64,000 bases of DNA from positions 39,440 through 103,439 of the forward strand of contig ONDH01000014.1 in assembly GCA_900316505.1 (NCBI GenBank), written 5' to 3'. This DNA comes from an uncultured Prevotellaceae bacterium. GTDB lineage: Bacteria; Bacteroidota; Bacteroidia; Bacteroidales; Bacteroidaceae. How positions within the stretch are numbered: the first letter of the stretch is position 1; each line of letters opens with the position of its first letter. Under the pieces are notes generated by a model. The model searched no databases. It worked only from the letters and a program-made list of their open reading frames with translations, and was not told the DNA's origin. The translations under genes were made by a program, and so were the position numbers. Below are positions 8,685-17,596 of the stretch, in pieces.

Positions 8685-8912
8685 ATGCATACGAAAGACA
8701 CCTGACAGAATGGGCGAAAAACGCGACTAGTCGCAAGAAACACAGGTTTGTTGCGACAAACTTGTTACCGCACTTTTTAGGTCGTAACTTTGCAGCAAGA
8801 ATAATTAAAAAGTAAAAAATCTCAATTATCAACTGTTCACTTTCACCTGTCAGTTAAATCAAGTTTTGTACATTTTTTCGTTCATATTTGCTTGTAAGTT
8901 CTAAATTTTCTA

Positions 8913-8920
8913 TAAATTTG
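8913..8920 (+). promoter_or_regulatory. -7 box TAAATTTG of the two-sensor operon
   Basis: TAnnTTTG match ending 5 nt before the ATG at 8926, with a TTTG at 8887-8890 as a possible -33 box. The transcript leader would be only a few bases long. Confidence 0.6.
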
Positions 8921-8925
8921 CAACC

Positions 8926-10395
8926 ATGAAGAGAATAACAGAAAAACAATCACGTAATTCGCTGACCACGCAAGTTGTGATGTGGGTGGTCGGATTTGTG
9001 TCTGTGCTCTTCGTCACTGCTCTCTTCGTCATGTTCCACCATGCCCGTGAAGCTATCTATCAGGAGGCTATGGAAAAAGCACGTCAGACGTTGCGCACAA
9101 CAGAACTGCGCATCGACAACACCTTGAACGAGGTGGAGACGGCTACGCGCAGCTTGCACTGGACCGTAGAGAAGCGTCTGCACAGACCGGAAATCATGGA
9201 CAGCCTGTGCCGACAGCTGTTGAAGGAGAACCCGCACATTCAGAGCTGTGTCATCGCTTTCGAACCGAGTGTGTATCCCGAATATGGCACCTACTATGAG
9301 GTGTATGCTTCACGTAGTCACACTGATTCGACTCAGATAAACGTGACAGTGAATGGTGGAACGAGGCTTTACACCCGTGAGAAATGGTATTTCATCCCCT
9401 TGCATCACGGCAAGCCTATTTGGATAGACCCTTATGTGGATGTTGAACATGGCGAGACTTCCATCATCACCTCTTACGGCATGCCACTGCACAACAAGGA
9501 GGGCGAACTGGTGGGCGTGCTCTCGACTCAAATCTCGATGAAATGGTTTGCCGACCTGGTGCTCTCGCTGAAACCTTTCCCTAATTCACATGCCTCCATC
9601 ATGGGTACCGATGGTCACCTGATTGTCCATCCGGACAGCACGCTTGATGCGCATGAGGCTTTCTTTACCGAGGCGTTCAACGAACCGACGAGTCAAGGGC
9701 ATCTGGCTGCCATATCGATGAAGACTGGACACATCGGACATGGCGAAATTGAGATGGATGGCAAGCAGAACTTTATCTTCTATCATCCTTTTGAGAATGC
9801 GGGTTGGAGCGTCGCCATCGTATGTCCGGAGAGTGATATCTTTAGTTCTTACAATTCCTTGTTGCGCGTCACGCTCATCATCAGTTTTGCGGGTTTGTTG
9901 CTGCTGGCAGTGTTCTGCTTCTTCATCAGCCACTCGAAGCTGAAGCCGCTGCAGAAACTGGTGGATGCAGCACACCGTATGGCGAATGGTCAGATGGATG
10001 TGCCGGTGAAGAAAAGTCGTCGTACGGACGAGGTGGGCTATGTGCAGAACACGTTCCGGCAAATGCAGCTGAGCATCAATCAGCACATTGATGACATCAC
10101 CCGACTGACCGAAGTGCTGAGACAGCGTAATGAAGACTTGAAACTGGCTTACGAACAGGCGCGTGAGGCTGACCGCATGAAGGACGCTGTCATTCTGAAC
10201 ATGAGTGACCGCATGGAACAGTCTGTCAAGGTCATCCACGCCACAGTGGACGATTTCAGACAACGTGTGATGGATATGGATGCCAAAGAGTGCCGCAGCA
10301 TGGCTGATAAGATACAGAAGCATACGGAAATCACCACTGAGGTGCTGATCAATTTGCTTGACATCGCCGACAAAAAGAAGGAGGACAGCTTATGA
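8926..10395 (+). CDS. dCache-HAMP membrane sensor with a degenerate kinase core
   Basis: A 489-residue protein. TM1 spans about residues 18-38, then a large extracytoplasmic double-Cache-like region follows (KWYFIPLHHGKPIWIDPY, GELVGVLSTQISM). TM2 lies near residues 310-332, then HAMP (PLQKLVDAAHRMANG) and a coiled coil. The C-terminal 72 residues align with the dimerisation/phosphoacceptor helices of the next gene's kinase, but Asp428 replaces the His (MSDRMEQS versus ITHQIRTP). The protein ends without an ATPase domain, so it cannot be a conventional histidine kinase. It overlaps the next gene by 4 bp (ATGA), implying translational coupling. It may sense a ligand and act through the partner kinase. 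Confidence 0.85.
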   Translation: MKRITEKQSRNSLTTQVVMWVVGFVSVLFVTALFVMFHHAREAIYQEAMEKARQTLRTTELRIDNTLNEVETATRSLHWTVEKRLHRPEIMDSLCRQLLKENPHIQSCVIAFEPSVYPEYGTYYEVYASRSHTDSTQINVTVNGGTRLYTREKWYFIPLHHGKPIWIDPYVDVEHGETSIITSYGMPLHNKEGELVGVLSTQISMKWFADLVLSLKPFPNSHASIMGTDGHLIVHPDSTLDAHEAFFTEAFNEPTSQGHLAAISMKTGHIGHGEIEMDGKQNFIFYHPFENAGWSVAIVCPESDIFSSYNSLLRVTLIISFAGLLLLAVFCFFISHSKLKPLQKLVDAAHRMANGQMDVPVKKSRRTDEVGYVQNTFRQMQLSINQHIDDITRLTEVLRQRNEDLKLAYEQAREADRMKDAVILNMSDRMEQSVKVIHATVDDFRQRVMDMDAKECRSMADKIQKHTEITTEVLINLLDIADKKKEDSL

Positions 10396-12326
10396 AGGAG
10401 ATGAGGAAAAACATACGGCAATCGCTTTCCACAAAGCTTTGTCTCGACATCCTGTTTGTCGTGGTGCTGGTGTTCTCGCTGTCGCTCGGATTCCTCTATT
10501 GGCAGTCGCGCAACATCATTCGTGAGGAGGCTGTTGATGAGGCATCGCACGTGCTGGACAATACGGCGCTGCGTGTGAAGGGATATATGGTGGAGGTGGA
10601 AACAGCCACGCGCAACATCATCTGGCTGGTGAACCTTCACACCGAGAAGGACTCCTTGCTGAAGTACACACATCGAATCGTTGCCAACCACCCCAACACG
10701 AATGGTTGCTCCATCACGATGGAACCTGATTTCTATCCTGACGAAAAATATGGCTTCTCTGCCTATTCTGTACGACTTGAAGAGTATTTAACGCCTGAGA
10801 AGGACTCGGTTGCCACTGTTCGTGAGGCGAATTATAACTATTATGACAAGGTGTGGTATAAGACGCCTCGCCAAAAGAAGACAGCTTGCTGGGTGGACCC
10901 CTTCGATGATTATAATGACGGAACGCTGTCAAGCCCGGAGATGATTGCTTCGTACTGCATCCCTCTGAACGACCGGCAGGGTAAGTTCGTGGGTGTCATC
11001 TCCACCGACCTGTCGCTGAAGAGACTAACGGAGACCATCACGGCTGAACATCCATATCAAAACTCTTACTTCATGCTGCTGGGTGCCGATGGTCACTATT
11101 TCGTGCATCCTGACACCACGAAGCTGCTGAAGCAAACCATCTTCACGGGCACTGACCCCAGAGAGCACACCGACATCGTGGCGCTGGGATATGAGATGAC
11201 CAATGGACGCACAGGACACATGGATGTCAAAATCGATGGCAAGACGCACATTGTGCTTTACCGACCTCTTGAGGGCACCCAATGGAGCATTGCACTTGTG
11301 TGTCCTTCCAACGAACTGCTCCGTGGATACAACAAACTGAACTACATCCTGGTTCCTTTGCTCATTATCGGATTGCTGCTGCTGGGATTGGGCTGCCACC
11401 GCATTGTGAAACACTTCACGCAACCGTTGGGACTGCTGGCTGCCGAATTGCGACAGATTGGTCATGGCGACTATGAGAAGCCTCTGCCACATAGTGAACG
11501 CACCGACTTGATTGGTCAGCTGCAGAACAGTTTCTGCCAGATGCGGCGCAGTATCAGCCAGCACATTCGGGAGATAGAGAAGAAGAAGAAGGAAACGGAA
11601 CAGCGCACCACCGAACTGGAACAAGCCACTTTGCTGGCACGCCAGGCAAGTGAAAAGAAGACGGAGTTCATGCAGGACATCACACACCAGATTCGCACAC
11701 CTCTCAACATCGTTCACGGGTTCTCGCAAGTTATGCGCGATGACAGTTGTGAGTCAATTTCTGATGAAGAGAAGAAGGAAATGGCTGAGACGATGTATGT
11801 GCAGACCAATGCACTCGACTATATGGTGAGCAAATTGCTCATCGCTTCGCTGATTGAGACTCGTCAGACCATCAGTACGGACGAAACGGTGGTTTGTAAT
11901 GATTTGGCACGCGAAGCATTTGAAAATGCCAGTGGCCTGATTCCTCACACCATAGAAATGCACCTCGACAGCCAAGTGAGTGATGAACTGACCGTGAAGG
12001 TCAACAGGCATCATCTGCTCATCGTCCTTACGGAACTGCTCGTTAATGCACTCCATTTCACTACCGAGGGCAGTTTGACCATGCGCATCGAAGCGACTGA
12101 AAATGATGTGAAATTCACCGTGGAAGATACGGGTCCCGGCATTCCCGTAGACAAGGCAGAATTCATTTTCGAGAAGTTCACGAAAGTGGATATGTTCACC
12201 GAAGGTCTTGGTCTTGGCTTGTTCCTTTGCCGACGTGTGGTCATGCTGATGAATGGCACCCTCACGCTCGATTCGGAATACACTGGCGGTAGTCGCTTCG
12301 TGGTGAACCTGCCGGTGGGAAATTGA
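10392..12326 (+). CDS. dCache-HAMP sensor histidine kinase
   Basis: A 644-residue kinase. TM1 lies near residues 17-37, followed by a dCache-like sensor domain (VWYKTPRQKKTACWVDPF, GKFVGVISTDLSLKRL), TM2 near 317-337, HAMP and a coiled coil. HisKA has the phosphoacceptor His432 in THQIRTPLN. HATPase_c shows the N box (ELLVNALHFT), G1 (VEDTGPGIP) and the F/G2 region (FEKFTKVDMFTEGLGLGLFL). It autophosphorylates His432 and should pass phosphate to a response regulator, but none is encoded nearby. Its whole architecture matches the upstream gene, so the pair probably arose by duplication. Period-7 repeat B begins right after the stop codon. Confidence 0.92.
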   Translation: MKEMRKNIRQSLSTKLCLDILFVVVLVFSLSLGFLYWQSRNIIREEAVDEASHVLDNTALRVKGYMVEVETATRNIIWLVNLHTEKDSLLKYTHRIVANHPNTNGCSITMEPDFYPDEKYGFSAYSVRLEEYLTPEKDSVATVREANYNYYDKVWYKTPRQKKTACWVDPFDDYNDGTLSSPEMIASYCIPLNDRQGKFVGVISTDLSLKRLTETITAEHPYQNSYFMLLGADGHYFVHPDTTKLLKQTIFTGTDPREHTDIVALGYEMTNGRTGHMDVKIDGKTHIVLYRPLEGTQWSIALVCPSNELLRGYNKLNYILVPLLIIGLLLLGLGCHRIVKHFTQPLGLLAAELRQIGHGDYEKPLPHSERTDLIGQLQNSFCQMRRSISQHIREIEKKKKETEQRTTELEQATLLARQASEKKTEFMQDITHQIRTPLNIVHGFSQVMRDDSCESISDEEKKEMAETMYVQTNALDYMVSKLLIASLIETRQTISTDETVVCNDLAREAFENASGLIPHTIEMHLDSQVSDELTVKVNRHHLLIVLTELLVNALHFTTEGSLTMRIEATENDVKFTVEDTGPGIPVDKAEFIFEKFTKVDMFTEGLGLGLFLCRRVVMLMNGTLTLDSEYTGGSRFVVNLPVGN

Positions 12327-12389
12327 GAATTAGGAATTAGGAATTGAAACCTTAACGCTAACCCTAACCCTAATCCTAATCCTAACCCT
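12327..12389. repeat. Period-7 attagga / ccctaa array B
   Basis: Begins directly after the kinase stop codon with attagga units, then runs through ctaaccctaaccctaatcc. Units are mostly 6-7 bp, and it is the least regular of the five arrays. It lies in the gap between convergent genes. Confidence 0.7.
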
Positions 12390-12463
12390 GTCTTCTAAGA
12401 GCAAGGTAACTTGGATTTTTCACTTTTCACCTTTCACCCCCCCCCCACACAAAAGAAACTCAA

Positions 12464-13879
12464 TTATCCCCTTCTTTCCATTTTGGAGAAGATGCTGATG
12501 AGAAGTGAACCGAGTATGCCGGCACTGAGTGAACCGAGCAGAACGGCAATTTTGCCGGATGAACGGAGCATGTCGGTAGTGGTTGCGTCGAGTTCTCCGA
12601 AGGAGAGGGTGTCGACGAAGATGGCCATGGTGAAGCCAATGCCTCCAAGACAGGCAACAGCGAAAAGCATCTTCCATGAGGCTCCTTCGGGCATGGCGCC
12701 CACTTTGCACTTGATGGCAATGAAGGAGGCGAGGGTGATACCTATTGGCTTGCCTAAGAGCAATCCAAAGAAGATGCCCATGCCGACCATTCCGACTCCC
12801 TCGAGTGGAAGTGCCTGGAAGATGTTGAAGAAGCTGATGTCGGGGATGACCACTCCTGCGTTGGCAAGGGCGAAGATGGGCATGATGAGGAAGTTGACCC
12901 ATGGGTTGAGCGCATGCTCAAGACGATAGGACATGCCGATGGAATTGTTGGTGATGTAGCTCATGCGACGCAAGCAATGGCGCTGTGGCCCATTGGGGAA
13001 TGGAATGCCTTGTTCAAATTCGTCATCATCGAATTTAGCGATACGTGTGAGGTACTTGCGGTTGCTGCGGTTGAGGTAAGAGCGACTGAAACGGGCATCC
13101 ATAGGAATCATGAATGCCATGACCACGCCCGACATGGTGGAGTGGATGCCTGAGTAGTAGAATAGGAACCACACGACAATGGCGGGAATGAGGTAGAACA
13201 TCATGCGTTTCTCACCGAGCTTGTTCATGATGAGTATGCCTGCTATGAGCACGATGGCGATGAGAAGCAGGGGCAGATTGATGTCACCACCATAGAAGAG
13301 TGCCACAACGAGGATGGCTCCGAGGTCATCGGCAATGGCAAGGGCGGTGAGGAATATCTTGAGGGAAACGGGCACTTTGTTGCCAAGGATGGACATGATG
13401 CCAACGGCAAAGGCGATGTCGGTGGCAGTGGGGATACCCCAACCACCTGCTGTGGTTGTGCCTACGTTGAACAGGGTGTAGAAGAGGGCAGGGATTGCCA
13501 TTCCACCTGCTGCGGCGATGACGGGCAGGAGTGCTTTCTTCACGCTGGAGAGTTCACCGCATATCACTTCACGCTTGATTTCAAGTCCCACCGTGAAGAA
13601 GAATATGACCATGAGAATGTCGTTAATGAATTTCTCAACGGTCATGTCTTGCGGGAAACTGACGGTGAATGCCTCGTTGCTGATGGTCATGGAGAGGCTG
13701 GTCTCCAAAAACTCATGATAGAAGTGTGAGGTGGCGGGAAGATTTGCAAGCAGCATCGCGATGATAACGCACACGAGCAATGTCACGCCACTTGCCCAGG
13801 GCTGCTTCATGAAGTTCGTCTGAGATATCTTCATGGAGTGTAGCCCCTTGTTCCAAGTGTAGAGGGGAATAAGTCTCAT
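12464..13879 (-). CDS. nhaA: Na+/H+ antiporter NhaA
   Basis: A 471-residue inner-membrane antiporter that expels Na+ in exchange for H+. It has about 12 hydrophobic segments and the family signatures GLEIKREV, GGWGIPTATDIAFAVG and LAIADDLGAILVVALF, whose Asp-Asp pair is the ion-binding site. The ATG at 13879 adds 15 residues ahead of a second Met at 13834; either could be the true start. It follows two AraC-type genes on the same strand, 46 bp after the nearer one. With nqr elsewhere in the window, this indicates an active sodium cycle. Confidence 0.93.
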   Translation of the reverse strand: MRLIPLYTWNKGLHSMKISQTNFMKQPWASGVTLLVCVIIAMLLANLPATSHFYHEFLETSLSMTISNEAFTVSFPQDMTVEKFINDILMVIFFFTVGLEIKREVICGELSSVKKALLPVIAAAGGMAIPALFYTLFNVGTTTAGGWGIPTATDIAFAVGIMSILGNKVPVSLKIFLTALAIADDLGAILVVALFYGGDINLPLLLIAIVLIAGILIMNKLGEKRMMFYLIPAIVVWFLFYYSGIHSTMSGVVMAFMIPMDARFSRSYLNRSNRKYLTRIAKFDDDEFEQGIPFPNGPQRHCLRRMSYITNNSIGMSYRLEHALNPWVNFLIMPIFALANAGVVIPDISFFNIFQALPLEGVGMVGMGIFFGLLLGKPIGITLASFIAIKCKVGAMPEGASWKMLFAVACLGGIGFTMAIFVDTLSFGELDATTTDMLRSSGKIAVLLGSLSAGILGSLLISIFSKMERRG

Positions 13880-13925
13880 AAAACAATCTTTTTATCCTTT
13901 ATCAATTAGAATGACTCTGAGTTTG

Positions 13926-14825
13926 CTATAATGTCTTTGAATTGGCAAAGTCTTTTGGCGTGATGCCTGTGACACGTTTGAAGTATCTGCTGAAACTGCT
14001 CACTGTGGGGAAGTGCAACGCCTCGCTGGTTTCTCCGAGTGAGTAGTGGTGCACCAAAATCATAGCCTTCGCTTTCTGTATGACGGCTTCGTCTATCCAT
14101 GCAGAGGCGTTTTTCTTGCTGTAGCTGGTGCAGACGAAGGATAAGTATTTACTGGAAATGCCTAAACACTCAGCATAATACTGCACGGTTCTCTGCTGAA
14201 TGGCGTGTTTGTTGAGCAGAGAAAGGAACTTGCAATAGACGTCGTATTGGCGCGAGCTGCTGTCACCTTCAAGGGGCAGCGGGTTATAGTTGTGGATGTT
14301 GATGTTCTTGATCATGAGCGCATTGAGCAAGGAACTGATGTACACGTTGCGGAACTCATAGTCAGGAGCTTGCAAATCCCGTTTGATGTCTTTGTAAATT
14401 TGGAGGACATCAGCGAGCTGTTGGGAGGAGAGGGGAGAGATGAAATGACGGAGGGAGAGGCGGGCATTGCTGTATGTGATGCCTGTCTCATGATAAATCT
14501 GATTGGACACCTTTGGATAGGTGACAAACATGAAGTATTGGATATCGGGATTGTGGAAACGAATTTGGAGCGTGTTCTCTGGCATGATGGTCACGAACGT
14601 GTTCTTCCCGATGGTTTCTTCCTGCCCGTTGATGATGAGTTGGCATTCACCGTCCGTTACATAGAGGGAAAGCCTCTGATATATCTTTGTGGATATGGCA
14701 TTGCTGAGCTGCTCGAGGGGGTTGATGCCGTTGAATGTGTCGAACAGAAGCAGGTTGTCCTTGATGCCTGCTGAAGGAATGATGTCTTCCCGTGAGAATA
14801 TATCGGTGTATTCGACGTAGTTCAT
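13926..14825 (-). CDS. AraC-family regulator 1
   Basis: A 299-residue cytoplasmic transcription factor. The N-terminal half looks like a cupin-type effector domain (LYVTDGECQLIINGQEETIG). The C-terminal AraC double helix-turn-helix includes YYAECLGISSKYLSFVC and the typical second-helix signature VSSFSRYFKRVTGITPKDF. It lies 15 bp downstream of a second AraC gene with the same layout and 46 bp upstream of nhaA, so nhaA or its own operon is the simplest candidate target; this is not shown by the sequence. Confidence 0.88.
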   Translation of the reverse strand: MNYVEYTDIFSREDIIPSAGIKDNLLLFDTFNGINPLEQLSNAISTKIYQRLSLYVTDGECQLIINGQEETIGKNTFVTIMPENTLQIRFHNPDIQYFMFVTYPKVSNQIYHETGITYSNARLSLRHFISPLSSQQLADVLQIYKDIKRDLQAPDYEFRNVYISSLLNALMIKNINIHNYNPLPLEGDSSSRQYDVYCKFLSLLNKHAIQQRTVQYYAECLGISSKYLSFVCTSYSKKNASAWIDEAVIQKAKAMILVHHYSLGETSEALHFPTVSSFSRYFKRVTGITPKDFANSKTL

Positions 14826-14840
14826 ATTCTTTGTCGGAAT

Positions 14841-15758
14841 TTATTGGTTTGATGCAAAATTGATGGATTTGATGTTGTTGTGCTTCACGTAGGCAAGGGG
14901 TGACATGCCTGTGATGCGCTTGAAGTAACGTCCAAAGAAACTTTGGCTGGGGAAATTGTATTCCAGACTGATTTTCTTGATGTTGTACTCGTTGTTGTAG
15001 AGTGTCTGCTTGATGGCATAGATGATGTATTGGTCTATTGCCTGAGATGCTGTAAGCCCTGTGTATTTGTAGACGATGGTTGTCAGGTATTTGGGGGTAA
15101 TGTGCAATTGTTCAGCATAGTACTGCACGGAGCGCTCTTCTTTGTGTTTCAAGTTGAGCGTGTTGATGAAGTCGCTGAAGAACTTGTATTGCCGTGAGTC
15201 TTTGATGTAATGGATGAATTTCTTCTCGTCAATCATGGAGAAGAGTTTTGCGATGTGTGCTGAATAGTATGCGCGCAGCACTATTTCCTTCATGGGATAG
15301 TTCTCATGCTGATGTTCACGTTTGATGCGAACATATGATTCCAACAGCGTTTCCATTTCTTCTTGAGTGAAATGCAGATGATGGAATTTGAAGGCATTGT
15401 AGGTGAACTTGGGATGTATGTGAGTACGCTTGTAGATGTCTGCCATGAGGTGACTGCGAGTGAGGTAAGAGAAGAAAATGCAACGGGATTCCTCGACCTC
15501 CACGCTCATACAAGGCATGACGGCAAGGTATTCGTTGGCTTTCACTTCAAGTTTGGTGCCTCCAATAATGATGTTGAGGGTGCCTCGCAACACAATGGTG
15601 ACATAGATGTATTCTGCATTATAGACTTCTTTCCTGGCATGGATGACGGGGTCACCTTTCTCGTCAAGGTTGTCCATGATGGTGTATTTCCCTTCAAAGG
15701 AAGAGAAGAATGCATTGGGTGCATCGTCTCGAGTGATAAGATCTCCTTTCAGAATCAT
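14841..15758 (-). CDS. AraC-family regulator 2
   Basis: A 305-residue transcription factor with an N-terminal cupin-like domain (VLRGTLNIIIGGTKLEVKANEYL) and a C-terminal AraC DNA-binding domain (YYAEQLHITPKYLTTIV; SQSFFGRYFKRITGMSPLAYV). The layout matches its downstream neighbour, and the shared pattern RSVQYYAEQL / RTVQYYAECL suggests a tandem duplication. It is probably the first gene of an AraC-AraC-nhaA unit. No clear -7 box was found upstream. Confidence 0.88.
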   Translation of the reverse strand: MILKGDLITRDDAPNAFFSSFEGKYTIMDNLDEKGDPVIHARKEVYNAEYIYVTIVLRGTLNIIIGGTKLEVKANEYLAVMPCMSVEVEESRCIFFSYLTRSHLMADIYKRTHIHPKFTYNAFKFHHLHFTQEEMETLLESYVRIKREHQHENYPMKEIVLRAYYSAHIAKLFSMIDEKKFIHYIKDSRQYKFFSDFINTLNLKHKEERSVQYYAEQLHITPKYLTTIVYKYTGLTASQAIDQYIIYAIKQTLYNNEYNIKKISLEYNFPSQSFFGRYFKRITGMSPLAYVKHNNIKSINFASNQ

Positions 15759-15842
15759 AATTCAGCGCAGTGAACCTAATAGGTTCTTAAGTTAAAAATT
15801 ATCAGTCAGTTATAAAAAAAGTATCTGTTATTGGATGAAGTT

Positions 15843-16367
15843 TTAGCTGTTTGCTGCACGCAGGATGAGCGTGGTGGCTCCGATGGTAATGATGGCTCCA
15901 TCTTCAAGGTTGATGCGGTCAACATCACGAAGGATGTCATTCATATAGAATGTGCCGGTGTCGCTCGGAGCGTCGCGAAGGATGTATTGCAGTTTTCCTT
16001 GCTTGTTCTTTTTGACTGTGATGACACAGTGGAAGGTGTCTATGCTGGGGTCGCGTGTCTCGATAGGCTTGTTGATGTTGGTGCCCCGTACGTATCTCCC
16101 AAATTCATTTTCGCCCAAGTCTAATGGGATGACTTGCTTGAAGGCAAATCTGTTCTCCACCACTACTATACTGCCATAGTCTTCATTGTAGGCATGCTCG
16201 TCGAGGTTTTTCTCTTCATGCCTGTTGGAGAGTTTTGATTTTCCGATACGGATGCCAAACTCCTTTTTGCAATGTTCGCATACAAAGACAAGGGACTGGC
16301 CATCTGCGTATTTTGTTTCGTCGAAGACAATGTAGCTGTCGCATTTAGGACATCTGACTCTCTTCAT
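15843..16367 (-). CDS. Zinc-ribbon / FHA domain protein
   Basis: A 174-residue cytoplasmic protein. C6/C9 and C30/C33 form a zinc ribbon (VRCPKCDSY, FVCEHCKKE). The C-terminal half (about 80-170) is an FHA-like domain with the GR, H and GT positions (NEFGRYVRGTN, IDTFHCVITV, SDTGTFYMND, DGAIITIG). FHA domains bind phosphothreonine peptides. The stop codon of the HU-SPOR gene lies 15 bp upstream, so the two are probably co-transcribed. No Ser/Thr kinase was seen in the window; the partner is unknown. Confidence 0.8.
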   Translation of the reverse strand: MKRVRCPKCDSYIVFDETKYADGQSLVFVCEHCKKEFGIRIGKSKLSNRHEEKNLDEHAYNEDYGSIVVVENRFAFKQVIPLDLGENEFGRYVRGTNINKPIETRDPSIDTFHCVITVKKNKQGKLQYILRDAPSDTGTFYMNDILRDVDRINLEDGAIITIGATTLILRAANS

Positions 16368-16381
16368 GTCATCCTCCCTTC

Positions 16382-17443
16382 TTACAGTTCAAGTATCCAA
16401 GCCTCGGCAAAAGCAGCATTCTGTTGACGAAGTTTGTTCAGTGCCTGTTGTGCTGCTGACTCGTCTGCATATTCAGAGTAGAGGACACGGCTTACTTTGC
16501 CGTTCTTCACGTACCTTCCTTCGCTTAATCCTTCCTTGGCAAGGTCTTTAATGAATTTCTCAGCATTGTCTTGGCTCACATAGGTGGCAAGAACAATGGC
16601 AAAACGAGCGTTTTCCACTTGAGCGGGAATTTCTTCGGCTTCGATTGCCTTTGCTGGCTCAGCTTTGGCTGGAACGGGCTTCTCTGCCTCGTTCTTTGCA
16701 GGAGTGGCGACCTGCTGCACGGTAGCAGGTTTTGCTGGCTTGATGGCTACTTTGTCCATCGTGGGGAAGGCGGCAACAATCGTGTCGGAATTGCCGTTCG
16801 TCTGGTTCATGACCAGATAGGAGAAGCAGAAAAAGAGCAATACTGCTGCAGCGGCTGCAATGCCCACATCCAACCAACGGCGATTGAAGTGGATGGTTAC
16901 ATCTCCCCGTTTGGTCTCCTGTTCGGCTGCCTTTTTGGAGGTTTCTTTTTCCTGCTGGGCGATATGCATGGAAGCGGCTGCCTGTAAGTTCTGCTCTATG
17001 TCTTTTTCCTTAATGACGCGCTGGAGAGATTTCATCTCATAAGAATACAATCCGTAGAGGGATGGAGTGAGTGCTCCTGTTTCTGGTGAGATGAAAGAAA
17101 TGTTTTGGTTGAGCCCTTTCTTGATGATACCGATGTTTTCCAACTCATATTCACCCTTCATCTCCAATTCGTTCATCATCTTTTCCAGGTCTTTTTCCAT
17201 CTGGAGATTGGCAGCAGGGTAGGATGTGTCGTAGGCAGCCATATAGGACTGCACCAACAAGCCATCGTTCACTTGCAGCTGCTGGTTGAACCCAATTGTT
17301 CGATAGGGTGGAAGGAAAAGGCCCTCTTCTTCCCCTGTGTATCTGGCATCGGCATGGTTGGTGATGAAGCCACCCAAACCCGGCACAATCACACAGTCAT
17401 GCTCGAGCAGCAATAATTCAATATGTCTTGCTATAGAAATCAT
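16382..17443 (-). CDS. CCDC81-type HU domains plus SPOR-domain membrane protein
   Basis: I choose ATG 17443 (353 residues); the upstream ATG at 17458 overlaps the -7 box at 17448-17455. The N-terminal region (about 1-130) matches the Bacteroidota HU-CCDC81 double domain (HDCVIVPGLGGFITNHADA, ENIGIIKKGLNQNISF). A transmembrane helix follows near residues 195-218 (IAAAAAVLLFFCFSYLVMN), then a Pro/Ala/Lys-rich linker. The C-terminal SPOR domain (FAIVLATYVSQDNAEKFIKD, VSRVLYSEYADESAAQQAL) would bind denuded septal peptidoglycan. This suggests a bitopic protein linking a cytoplasmic domain to the division-site wall. Confidence 0.85.
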   Translation of the reverse strand: MISIARHIELLLLEHDCVIVPGLGGFITNHADARYTGEEEGLFLPPYRTIGFNQQLQVNDGLLVQSYMAAYDTSYPAANLQMEKDLEKMMNELEMKGEYELENIGIIKKGLNQNISFISPETGALTPSLYGLYSYEMKSLQRVIKEKDIEQNLQAAASMHIAQQEKETSKKAAEQETKRGDVTIHFNRRWLDVGIAAAAAVLLFFCFSYLVMNQTNGNSDTIVAAFPTMDKVAIKPAKPATVQQVATPAKNEAEKPVPAKAEPAKAIEAEEIPAQVENARFAIVLATYVSQDNAEKFIKDLAKEGLSEGRYVKNGKVSRVLYSEYADESAAQQALNKLRQQNAAFAEAWILEL

Positions 17444-17447
17444 GCCA

Positions 17448-17455
17448 CAAAGATA
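17448..17455 (-). promoter_or_regulatory. -7 box TATCTTTG of the HU-SPOR gene
   Basis: TAnnTTTG match 4 nt before the chosen ATG at 17443, implying a nearly leaderless transcript and excluding the start at 17458. Confidence 0.6.
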
Positions 17456-17542
17456 CAATGTATTTTTATATTAAACGCAACATTTACATTTTTATTTTGG
17501 GAAAATTGTACGTTTTGTCCACAAACCCCGACATTATGACCA

Positions 17543-17574
17543 TAAAAAAGAGCCACATGATTTTCATGTGACTC
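17543..17574 (-). terminator. Intrinsic terminator after secG
   Basis: The stem GAGTCACATGA/TCATGTGGCTC (11 bp with one wobble) has a 3-nt loop and is followed by a T run on the minus strand, 22 bp after the secG stop. Confidence 0.8.
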
Positions 17575-17596
17575 CCTTTTTCTTGTTATGTGTTCT

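Noticed and set aside
8332..8832. Short open frames on both strands in the repeat-rich gap
   Set aside because: They are made from the GTCATTTC and TAT/ATT repeats and show no protein-like composition.
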